Source: Synergistaceae bacterium (GTDB taxonomy: Bacteria; Synergistota; Synergistia; Synergistales; Aminobacteriaceae). From it: DNA of 12,448 bases. This document shows positions 1 to 6,107 of this stretch, one piece after another (within the stretch, counting starts at the first letter, position 1; every line of letters starts with the position of its first letter). Made by a program: the position numbers and the translations under genes. The stretch covers positions 1 to 12,448 of the forward strand of contig WRKN01000061.1 of the NCBI GenBank assembly GCA_009778055.1, given 5' to 3'. A model generated the notes under the pieces. The model saw nothing but the letters and a program-made list of their open reading frames with translations. It did no database searches and had not been told where the DNA came from.

Positions 1-198
1 GAAATCTACGACACGACGTTCGCCCTGCACGATGGAGCGCCGAAAGATAACGCGGAGGCCGCGAAATGGTATCGCAAAGCGGCCGTTCAGGGTCACGCTC
101 ACGCCTGCCGCCGTCTGACCCGCCTTTACGCGCTTGGCATGGGCGTGCCCCAAAATTATTTTTACGCCCTGGGTTGGCTTCTGAGGTCGCAGTTTTAG
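1..198 (+). CDS. Sel1-repeat (TPR-like) protein, C-terminal fragment
   Basis: The frame is open from base 1 to a TAG stop at 196-198, giving the last 65 residues; the start lies left of the window. The visible part has a clear Sel1-like repeat: an A-x-x-A-x-x-W-Y-x-x-A-A-x-x-G-H-A-x-A core (residues about 18-36), a L-x-x-L-Y-x-x-G-x-G-V-P-Q-N segment (about 39-54), and the beginning of a following helix (Y-A-L-G-W-L-L) that ends abruptly in a short tail. Sel1 repeats are alpha-alpha hairpins of about 36 residues related to TPRs and serve as protein-protein interaction scaffolds. A specific role cannot be given from 65 residues, and any signal peptide would be outside the window. No terminator is visible after the stop; the promoter of the next gene begins 14 bp downstream. 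The family call is fairly sure; the function is unknown. Confidence 0.75.
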   Translation, partial: EIYDTTFALHDGAPKDNAEAAKWYRKAAVQGHAHACRRLTRLYALGMGVPQNYFYALGWLLRSQF

Positions 199-211
199 GA
201 AGTTGGACCCG

Positions 212-220
212 TGATATAAT
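212..220 (+). promoter_or_regulatory. Extended -10 promoter for the small gene at 295
   Basis: TGATATAAT at 212-220 is a perfect TATAAT (215-220) with the TG extension one base upstream. The hexamer 17 bp further up (192-197, GTTTTA) is a poor -35, as is usual for extended -10 promoters. Transcription would start near 227 and give a leader of about 68 nt before the ATG at 295. It lies just after the stop of the Sel1 gene, so the small gene probably has its own promoter. This is by consensus match only. Confidence 0.5.
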
Positions 221-280
221 CTGGATACCAAAGGCGCTTATTCAAAAAAACTGATGGCTCTCAATCTGCTATACATCCTC

Positions 281-289
281 GGAGGTGAT
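281..289 (+). promoter_or_regulatory. Near-ideal Shine-Dalgarno setting the start of the small gene
   Basis: GGAGGTGAT at 281-289 is complementary to the 3' end of 16S rRNA over nine bases. The GGAGGT core ends eight bases before the ATG at 295. This is the strongest ribosome binding site seen in the window and is the main reason to treat the short reading frame as a real gene starting at 295 and not at the inner ATG at 316. Confidence 0.65.
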
Positions 290-294
290 CTCTT

Positions 295-468
295 ATGGAG
301 GCGGGGTGTGACGTTATGACCGATAACCAGTATTATGGCATTATAAAGATGATGTTCAGCATTGTAAAAAATGCTGGAAGCCATGAGAAAGCTCTCGCAG
401 AAATTGAATCTCTTTTGCGCGACAGCGACAGAGCTGAGATGAGGGCCGCTGAAAACCCGAAACAATAA
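295..468 (+). CDS. Small hypothetical protein, 57 aa
   Basis: ATG at 295 to TAA at 466-468. I do not recognise a named family. The product is short, soluble and mostly helical by appearance: after a variable N-terminus (MEAGCDVMTDNQYY) comes a hydrophobic stretch with repeated Ile/Met/Val (residues 15-26), then an Ala/Glu/Leu-rich amphipathic helix (about 30-43) and a charged tail rich in Asp, Arg and Glu. There is no signal peptide or convincing membrane span. An alternative start is the ATG at 316, giving 50 residues from MTDNQYYG; the Shine-Dalgarno at 281-289 favours 295. Support for the gene is the promoter, the ribosome binding site and an intact frame; homology could not be tested. Its stop codon lies within the A-rich tract that acts as the U-tract of the opposing rfbA terminator, so the two convergent units are tightly packed. 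Confidence 0.6.
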   Translation: MEAGCDVMTDNQYYGIIKMMFSIVKNAGSHEKALAEIESLLRDSDRAEMRAAENPKQ

Positions 469-491
469 AAAACGCCAGCCGGAGAGCTGGC
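466..491 (-). terminator. Rho-independent terminator of the rfbB-rfbA operon
   Basis: Read on the - strand: a six-pair GC-rich stem GCCAGC/GCTGGC (474-479 with 486-491) around a six-base loop, followed after one G by six T and then ATT (466-472). It begins 27 nt after the rfbA stop. On the + strand the hairpin is followed by CCCGTTAACC, without a T run, so it would not work well as a terminator for the small gene. Confidence 0.85.
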
Positions 492-518
492 CCGTTAACC
501 CCGTTCCTGCTAAATCAT

Positions 519-1400
519 CTATAGCCCGCCTGTTTCAAGTAATGTTTTTAAATATCCGGAGTAATCGGTGCTGCCGAGCCTGGAAACGGTGTTTTTCAGC
601 TCCGCGTCGCCAATCCAGCCTTGCCGGTACGCTATTTCCTCCGGGCACGCCACCATAAGGCCCTGCCGATTTTGAATCGCCGCTATGAACGTCCCGGCCT
701 CTGAAAGCGCTTCGTGCGTGCCGGTGTCGAGCCACGCGAAACCGCGCCCCAAAATTTCCACGTTCAGAATGCCGAGTTCAAGGTACAGCTTTATCAGGTC
801 GGTTATCTCCAGCTCCCCGCGCTGCGAAGGGATCAAAGTTTTCGCTTTTTCCGTCACGGTATCGTCGAAAAAATACAGTCCGACCACGGCAAAATTCGAT
901 TTGGGACGCGCGGGTTTTTCCTCCAGGCCCAGCGCCTTGCCGCCGGCGTCGAACTCCACCACGCCGTAGCGCTCCGGACCCTTGACGCGGTACGCGAAAA
1001 TCGTGGCGCCGGAGGCGCGTTCCGAAATCTTTTGCAGGGTTCCGCTCAAATTGGCGCCGTAAAATATGTTGTCTCCCAAGATCAGAGCGCCGCCCTCCCC
1101 GGCCAGAAATTTCTCTCCCAGAATAAAAGCCTGGGGCAAGCCGCCTGGTTCAGGCTGAACGCAATATGATAAATTGACGCCCCACTGAGTCCCGTTTCCC
1201 AGAAGGCGCCGGTATTGATCCGTGTCCCGAGGCGTGGATATCAGCAAAATGTCGCGGATACCGGCCAGCATCAGAGTCGTGAGGGAGTAATATATCATCG
1301 GTTTGTCGTAGACCGGCAAAAGCTGTTTGCTTACGGCGAGCGTCAGCGGGTAAAGACGCGTTCCGAGCCCGCCGGCCAGGATTATTCCTTTACCGATCAT
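519..1400 (-). CDS. rfbA: Glucose-1-phosphate thymidylyltransferase (RmlA/RfbA)
   Basis: Cytosolic nucleotidyltransferase joining dTTP and glucose-1-phosphate into dTDP-glucose with release of pyrophosphate, the first step towards dTDP-L-rhamnose and other dTDP-6-deoxy sugars. The 293 residues equal the usual family length. Visible motifs: nucleotide-binding G-G-L-G-T-R-L (10-16) near the N-terminus, K25 in S-K-Q-L-L-P, L-G-D-N with metal-ligand D110, Y-G-V-V-E-F, E-E-K-P (160-163), R-G-E-L-E-I-T-D (194-201), and W-L-D-T-G-T with the second metal-ligand Asp (D225). The C-terminal segment typical of RmlA is present. The ATG at 1400 has AGGGGA ending nine bases upstream. The gene overlaps the 3' end of rfbB by 11 bp (ATGATCGGTAA), which suggests translational coupling. 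It is last in its operon and is followed by a clear terminator. The function is nearly certain; the final sugar made is not. Confidence 0.96.
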   Translation of the reverse strand: MIGKGIILAGGLGTRLYPLTLAVSKQLLPVYDKPMIYYSLTTLMLAGIRDILLISTPRDTDQYRRLLGNGTQWGVNLSYCVQPEPGGLPQAFILGEKFLAGEGGALILGDNIFYGANLSGTLQKISERASGATIFAYRVKGPERYGVVEFDAGGKALGLEEKPARPKSNFAVVGLYFFDDTVTEKAKTLIPSQRGELEITDLIKLYLELGILNVEILGRGFAWLDTGTHEALSEAGTFIAAIQNRQGLMVACPEEIAYRQGWIGDAELKNTVSRLGSTDYSGYLKTLLETGGL

Positions 1401-2451
1401 CGCGCAATTTCCCCTGCCGCTCCAGGCGATACGTTCCGTTCAAAATGTCGTCCACCCACTTTTCGTTTTCCAGATACCACGCGATGGTGCTCCGCATCCC
1501 GCGATCCAAGCTCCATTCGGGGCGCCAGTCCAACTCGTTTTTTATTTTGTTCGCGTCTATCGCGTAGCGGCGGTCGTGCCCCGGGCGATCCCTGACGAAC
1601 GTGATCTGTTCCCGGTACGAACGCCCGTTGTCGCGGGGACGCAGGTCGTCCAGGGTTTCGCATATGTATTGCGCTATTTCAATGTTTGCCCGCTCACAGT
1701 TTCCGCCGATGACGTAACTCTCCCCCGGCTTGCCTTTTTCTATTACGGCCGAAAGGGCTTGGCAATGATCCGAGACGTGAAGCCAGTCACGTATGTTTTG
1801 CCCGTCACCGTAGATTGGCAGTGGCTTGTTTCGCAGTGCCGAAAATATCATGTGCGGTATGAGTTTTTCCGGGAACTGATACGGGCCGTAGTTGTTCGAG
1901 CAATTGGTGATCAGCGCGGGCAGCCCGTACGTACAGTGCCATGCGCGAACCAAGTGATCCGCGCCGGCCTTCGAGGCGGAGTAAGGAGAATTGGGGGCGT
2001 ATGGCGTATTTTCGGAGAAAAAACCTTCTTTTCCCAGCGAGCCGAACACCTCATCCGTGGACACATGCAGAAACCGGAAGCTGTCTTTTTCTTCGGCCGG
2101 CAGTGATTCATAGTAGGAAAGCGCGGCGTTCAGCAAGCAAAAAGCGCCTGTCACGTTGGTGCGTACAAAATCGCCGGGGGAGTCTATTGAGCGGTCCACA
2201 TGAGACTCCGCCGCCAGGTTCAGAACGGCGCTCGGGCGGTGCGACGCGAAAATTGTTTCGAGCAGCGAGGCGTCACATATGTCGCCCCGTATGAAACGGT
2301 GCCGAGGGTGGGACAACACGTCGCTTAAAGAAGCGAGGTTCCCGGCGTAGGTCAACTTATCCAAGTTGACGACCTCGTGACCAAGCTCCAGCAAAAATCG
2401 TACCGTGTTGCTACCTATGAACCCGGCGCCCCCTGTGACTAAAAACGACAT
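1390..2451 (-). CDS. rfbB: dTDP-glucose 4,6-dehydratase (RmlB/RfbB)
   Basis: NAD-dependent short-chain dehydrogenase/reductase of the extended type that converts dTDP-glucose to dTDP-4-keto-6-deoxyglucose, the step after RfbA. With the chosen start it has 353 residues, close to family norm. Motifs: Rossmann G-G-A-G-F-I-G-S (7-14), D31-K-L-T-Y-A-G, catalytic T132-D133-E134 in S-T-D-E-V-F-G, Y157-x3-K161 in P-Y-S-A-S-K-A, N-N-Y-G-P-Y-Q-F-P-E-K (186-196), and R-D-W-L-H-V-D-like (221-228). Start: the frame is open upstream to 2580, but the Rossmann fold begins at MSFLVTGG, and GGAGG (2460-2464) sits eight bases before this ATG at 2451; the -10 box at 2491-2496 also rules out an upstream start. 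It is first gene of a two-gene unit, with rfbA overlapping its end. rfbC and rfbD are not in the window. Confidence 0.96.
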   Translation of the reverse strand: MSFLVTGGAGFIGSNTVRFLLELGHEVVNLDKLTYAGNLASLSDVLSHPRHRFIRGDICDASLLETIFASHRPSAVLNLAAESHVDRSIDSPGDFVRTNVTGAFCLLNAALSYYESLPAEEKDSFRFLHVSTDEVFGSLGKEGFFSENTPYAPNSPYSASKAGADHLVRAWHCTYGLPALITNCSNNYGPYQFPEKLIPHMIFSALRNKPLPIYGDGQNIRDWLHVSDHCQALSAVIEKGKPGESYVIGGNCERANIEIAQYICETLDDLRPRDNGRSYREQITFVRDRPGHDRRYAIDANKIKNELDWRPEWSLDRGMRSTIAWYLENEKWVDDILNGTYRLERQGKLRDDR

Positions 2452-2459
2452 TGCTCGTT

Positions 2460-2464
2460 CCTCC
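2460..2464 (-). promoter_or_regulatory. Ribosome binding site deciding the rfbB start
   Basis: On the - strand GGAGG lies eight bases before the ATG at 2451. It selects the start that gives a normal N-terminal Rossmann motif and excludes about 43 extra codons of open frame upstream, which would run through the promoter region. Confidence 0.75.
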
Positions 2465-2490
2465 AGGATTATCTTACAATCATCAAGCAC

Positions 2491-2496
2491 ATTATA
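2491..2496 (-). promoter_or_regulatory. Leftward promoter (-10 box) for rfbB-rfbA
   Basis: A perfect TATAAT on the - strand, about 40 bp before the rfbB ATG, would start transcription near 2484. The position 17 bp upstream (2514-2519, ATACCA on this strand) is a poor -35 and overlaps the -10 of the rightward promoter. The call rests on consensus match and on its place in the only gap between divergent genes. Confidence 0.5.
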
Positions 2497-2513
2497 CGAT
2501 ACTGCTTTGCGGT

Positions 2514-2522
2514 TGGTATAAT
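2514..2522 (+). promoter_or_regulatory. Rightward extended -10 promoter for hydrolase-kinase unit
   Basis: TGGTATAAT is a perfect TATAAT (2517-2522) with the TG extension. The -35 position (2494-2499, ATACGA) is weak and overlaps the -10 of the leftward promoter. Transcription would start around 2529-2530, leaving roughly 32 nt before the preferred TTG start at 2561. This also argues against using the ATG at 2521. Confidence 0.5.
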
Positions 2523-2560
2523 GTCTGCAATGTTTGGCGTGAAATTTGTTAAGGGAAGGT

Positions 2561-3427
2561 TTGGTTACTATCGCAAACAACCTGACGTACTACAGACCTT
2601 TGATTTTATTTTTGATTCTGGCGCTTATAGTGCTTGCTCTGCGCCTGTCGCTGCCGCGGATAGTTTTTGTGCCGTCGGCGGAAATTATCGCGACGCCCGC
2701 CGCTCTTGAGCTGCCTTTTGACGACGTTTTTTTTGAGGCGTCGGATGGGGTGCGTCTCAACGGGTGGTATATTCCGGCTGAAAACGCGCGGGGCACGCTG
2801 CTTTTTTTTCACGGGAACGCCGGAAACATTTCGTACCGCCTCAACTCCATTGACATTTTCAACAAACTTGGGTTGTCCGTGTTTATCGTAAGCTACAGAG
2901 GGTACGGGCGAAGCGAGGGAGAACCCTCCATACCGGGGGTCACGTTCGACGCCCTTGGCGCTTGGAAGTGGCTGACGGAAGAAAAGAAAGTTCCCTCGGA
3001 AAAAATCGTCGTGTTCGGACGCTCGCTGGGCGGCGCGGTGGCGATGGAGCTGATGCGCCGCGTGGAGCCTCGCGCGCTTATATTGGAGTCCACGTTTTCG
3101 TCCCTGCCGGAGATGATAAAGATTCCGTTCATGGCGCCGGTGGCCAGGCTCGTCGTAGGCGACATATGGAACTCCGCCGAGGCCGCGTCTGAATTGACGG
3201 CCCCTACGCTCTGTATACACAGTCCGGACGACTGGATTGTGCCCTACAGCTTTGGCAGGCGACTTTATGACGCGGTGGCGAGCGAGAAAACGTTCGTGCA
3301 GATAAGGGGAGGCCACAACGATGGCTTTTTAGAGTCTCTGGACGTCTATTTACCGGCGCTCGACGCGTTTTTGACGAAACATTTCGGATTATATGACCCT
3401 GCCGCGCGCGACATGTACGGAGATTAA
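2561..3427 (+). CDS. Membrane-anchored alpha/beta hydrolase (BEM46/ABHD13-like)
   Basis: Serine hydrolase of the alpha/beta fold; the substrate is unknown (esterase, lipase or peptidase-like activity are all possible). With a TTG start at 2561 it has 288 residues. Order: a single hydrophobic segment (residues about 13-36) probably anchoring the protein in the inner membrane, then the hydrolase domain: H-G-N-A-G-N oxyanion region (84-89), Y-R-G-Y-G-R-S-E-G (113-121), nucleophile elbow G-R-S-L-G-G with Ser155, H-S-P-D-D-W-I-V-P with Asp224, and R-G-G-H-N-D with His252. The full catalytic triad is thus present. The R-G-Y-G-x-S and H-G-N-A-G-N pattern fits the BEM46/ABHD13 group (COG1073). Start: AAGGG (2551-2555) lies five bases before TTG 2561; the upstream in-frame TTG at 2546 has no ribosome binding site. 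No ATG is available near the N-terminus. The kinase gene follows after 12 nt. Confidence 0.88.
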   Translation: MVTIANNLTYYRPLILFLILALIVLALRLSLPRIVFVPSAEIIATPAALELPFDDVFFEASDGVRLNGWYIPAENARGTLLFFHGNAGNISYRLNSIDIFNKLGLSVFIVSYRGYGRSEGEPSIPGVTFDALGAWKWLTEEKKVPSEKIVVFGRSLGGAVAMELMRRVEPRALILESTFSSLPEMIKIPFMAPVARLVVGDIWNSAEAASELTAPTLCIHSPDDWIVPYSFGRRLYDAVASEKTFVQIRGGHNDGFLESLDVYLPALDAFLTKHFGLYDPAARDMYGD

Positions 3428-3439
3428 GCGGACGTGTCC

Positions 3440-6088
3440 ATGAAAAACAACCGAGATGTCACTTTTGACGCTCTGGAGAAAGCCCTTGAAATATTTACCT
3501 CCCACAGCGAAAAAACCTTTGACGAGGTAATGACGAACGGCATATGGCCGATAGCGGACGCGACGGATTTGGATCGCGTTGTCGTTTACCATCTGATGGA
3601 TGTCGACGGGGAAATGCGCTTTGGGCAGGCGTACCGCTGGAGCGCCGCCGAAGGCGGTACGGCTTGCTTGGACGCCAATCTGATAATACTGCCCAATCAC
3701 CCGGCGATAAAGAACTGGATTTCGGTACTGTCGAAGGACGTCTGCGTAAATACCTGCATACAGGGCATGTCCGAGGACGAGTTGGACTTTTTGAGCGAGT
3801 ACGGCGTCAAATCCATGGTGATAGTTCCTGTCTTCACGCGCGGCGAATTCTGGGGCTGCGTAGCCTTTCAAAACCATGTCATGGCGCGGTATTTCGACGA
3901 AGACAGCGTCAAGATGCTGCGCTCGGCGGCGCGCATGTGCGCCAACGCCATCATACGCGCCGAAATGGAGCGCAGCATAGCGGAGGCGAACGAATTCAAC
4001 CGAGCTATAACGGAAGCCAGCCCCGTTGCGTATATATTGTTCGATAAGGATTTTCGCGCCATCGAGTGCAACGAATCGGCGCTCAGGATTTTCGCGTGCC
4101 CTGACAAGCAATACTTTCTGGACAATTACTGGAAGATTTTTTCGCCCGAAACGCAGCCCGACGGGCGAAATTCCCGCGAAAAGTCCATGGTGATGAGGGA
4201 CAGGGTGTTTGCCGGCGGGCGGGACACTTTTGAGTGGTTTCACTTATCGCTCGACGGCGAACCGCTCCCTATGGATAACACGTTGACGCACCTGGAATAT
4301 AAGGGTGAAAAATTTATTATTTCCTTCAAATATGACTTGCGCAATATGAAAAGGATGACCGAGAGCCTGCGCGCTCAGAGCGAGATGCTCAAAACGCGCC
4401 TTGAACAGCAGGAGTTGATGTCCGGGATAGCTAAAAGTTTCGTGTCGTCCGGCGATTCCGAGGCGCTTGTAAACGAGGCGCTCACCAAATTGACGCGGTA
4501 CCTTGACGCGTCACGGGCGCTTATTTACCGTGCCGATTACGCGCGAGGCGAAGCCTGCCTGACGTATTACAGCGCGCCGCCGCCGGCAGCCCTGTCCGGG
4601 CTGTTTGATTTGATCGAGGGCGCTTTCCCCGTTAACCTGCCCGAAAGCGCCGTCACGCCGACAATTTCCTGCAACGACACCACCTCCGGGAAAGAAGATT
4701 TCCGCGTGCTGTCGTCGCTTGGCGTACGCGCGTTTATCTTCGCGCCGCTCTATGTCGAAGGCCGTTTATGGGGGATTTTGAGCGTCGATCAGTGTGACGC
4801 GGCGCGCCTGTGGGAGGAAAGCGAAATATCGTTTGTCGCGATGATAGCAAGCGTCATCGCGGGCGCTATTATGCGCGACGTTTACGACAAGCAGCGCGCG
4901 GGCGCGCTTGAGCGCGCGCTTGCCGCCAACAAGGCAAAGAGCGAGTTCATGTCCAACATGAGCCACGAAATGCGCACGCCGCTGAACGCCATAACCGGCA
5001 TGGCGACAATAGGCGGGAACGCGGCGGGGACGGAGCGTAAAGACTACGCGCTGAAAAAGATCAAAAGCGCGTCGGCGCACCTGCTCAGCGTGATAAACGA
5101 CGTGCTGGACATATCGAAAATCGAGACAAACATGCTGGAATTGACGCCCGTCGAGTTCGACTTCGAAAATTCGCTTCAAAAAGTAGCTTCATTATTGAGT
5201 TTTCAAATGGAAGAAAAACAGCATCGGTTTTCTTTTGACGTTAACGGCAAAATACCGTTTCTGGTCATAGGCGATGAACAACGTTTGGCGCAGGTCATAA
5301 CGAATTTGTTGTCAAACGCGGTAAAATTCACGCCCGAAGGCGGTGAAATCAGTCTTAAGGCCTCTTTGGCCGGGGAAAAAAACGGCGTTTGCGAACTGCT
5401 CGTCGAGGTTAGCGACAGCGGAATAGGCATATCGGCCGAGCAGCAGGATAAGTTATTTCTCCCGTTCAGTCAGGTGGAAAGCGGCTCAAACCGTAAATAT
5501 GGCGGCACGGGCCTTGGACTCGCCATTTCCAAACGTATAGTGGAGCTTATGGGCGGGGAAATTCGGGTCGAGTCGGAACTGGGCAAAGGCTCCCGGTTTA
5601 TTTTTACCGTAAAAATGCCGCGCGGCAGAAAAACCGTTTACTTGCAGCCGGACGCCGAGAACTCCGGCCAAAGTGAATTTCCCGAATGCGCGGGGGGCGA
5701 GTTTGCGTGCAAGAAGCTGCTGCTGGTCGAGGACATTGAGCTTAACCGCGAAATACTTATATCGCTGCTTGAAGACACGGGGCTGGCTATTGACGTCGCC
5801 GAAAACGGCAGGGAGGCGCTGGACATGGTGGCGGCGGATTACGGAAAATACGACATGGTGTTCATGGATATACAAATGCCCGAGATGGACGGGCTGGAAG
5901 CTACGCGGCGCATACGCGCCCTGCCCGCGGCCGGTGAAGAAAGGCTGCCGATAGTGGCGCTGACCGCGAACGTTTTCAAAGAGGACATTGACAACTGCCT
6001 TGCGGCCGGAATGGACGACCACGTCGGAAAACCGGTCGACATAGACATAGTTTTTGAAAAACTGCGTAAATATTTAAGGAAGCGCTGA
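3440..6088 (+). CDS. Cytosolic hybrid sensor histidine kinase (GAF-PAS-GAF-HisKA-HATPase-REC)
   Basis: 882 residues from the ATG at 3440; a GTG two codons earlier (3434) is an alternative. No membrane segment or signal peptide is visible, so it should sense a cytoplasmic cue. Domains: GAF 1 (about 15-175), PAS (about 185-305), short coiled-coil (305-330), GAF 2 (about 330-480), HisKA with phospho-acceptor His509 in S-H-E-M-R-T-P-L-N-A, HATPase with N-box N-L-L-S-N-A-V-K-F (622-630), G1 D-S-G-I-G-I (659-664) and G2 G-T-G-L-G-L (689-694), then a C-terminal receiver with acidic E764/D765, phospho-acceptor Asp810 in F-M-D-I-Q-M-P, Thr842 and Lys864. All residues needed for autophosphorylation and relay to the receiver are present. 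No HPt domain or separate response regulator is encoded nearby, so its output partner is elsewhere. It lies 12 nt after the hydrolase stop, almost certainly co-transcribed. Ligands of GAF and PAS are unknown. It ends tail to tail with the sugar transferase gene. Confidence 0.93.
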   Translation: MKNNRDVTFDALEKALEIFTSHSEKTFDEVMTNGIWPIADATDLDRVVVYHLMDVDGEMRFGQAYRWSAAEGGTACLDANLIILPNHPAIKNWISVLSKDVCVNTCIQGMSEDELDFLSEYGVKSMVIVPVFTRGEFWGCVAFQNHVMARYFDEDSVKMLRSAARMCANAIIRAEMERSIAEANEFNRAITEASPVAYILFDKDFRAIECNESALRIFACPDKQYFLDNYWKIFSPETQPDGRNSREKSMVMRDRVFAGGRDTFEWFHLSLDGEPLPMDNTLTHLEYKGEKFIISFKYDLRNMKRMTESLRAQSEMLKTRLEQQELMSGIAKSFVSSGDSEALVNEALTKLTRYLDASRALIYRADYARGEACLTYYSAPPPAALSGLFDLIEGAFPVNLPESAVTPTISCNDTTSGKEDFRVLSSLGVRAFIFAPLYVEGRLWGILSVDQCDAARLWEESEISFVAMIASVIAGAIMRDVYDKQRAGALERALAANKAKSEFMSNMSHEMRTPLNAITGMATIGGNAAGTERKDYALKKIKSASAHLLSVINDVLDISKIETNMLELTPVEFDFENSLQKVASLLSFQMEEKQHRFSFDVNGKIPFLVIGDEQRLAQVITNLLSNAVKFTPEGGEISLKASLAGEKNGVCELLVEVSDSGIGISAEQQDKLFLPFSQVESGSNRKYGGTGLGLAISKRIVELMGGEIRVESELGKGSRFIFTVKMPRGRKTVYLQPDAENSGQSEFPECAGGEFACKKLLLVEDIELNREILISLLEDTGLAIDVAENGREALDMVAADYGKYDMVFMDIQMPEMDGLEATRRIRALPAAGEERLPIVALTANVFKEDIDNCLAAGMDDHVGKPVDIDIVFEKLRKYLRKR

Positions 6089-6107
6089 ATATTTGGAGAC
6101 TGTATTT

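Noticed and set aside
254..319. A 21-codon frame upstream of the small gene, ending TGA at 317-319 and overlapping the inner ATG at 316 as ATGA, possibly a leader peptide.
   Set aside because: No ribosome binding site lies before its ATG, and the strong Shine-Dalgarno within it points to the start at 295 instead. The ATGA overlap is probably chance.
2452..2580. N-terminal extension of rfbB by 43 codons to 2580.
   Set aside because: It would run through the promoter region, and the normal Rossmann start and ribosome binding site are at 2451-2464.
2521..2709. A + strand frame starting with ATG at 2521, overlapping the start of the hydrolase.
   Set aside because: Its ATG lies in the -10 box region before the expected transcription start, and the overlapping hydrolase frame has a full set of family motifs.
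3389..4243. A 284-codon - strand frame opposite the kinase and the hydrolase end.
   Set aside because: Composition is that of an antisense shadow (Arg-, His- and Val-rich), with no recognisable domain, and the + strand frame there encodes clear GAF and PAS domains.
6068..6093. AAATATT...AATATTT inverted repeat at the end of the kinase gene, with T-rich sequence following at 6101-6114, as a possible terminator.
   Set aside because: The stem is all A/T with a 12-base loop, and the T tract is too far from it; it would be very weak.
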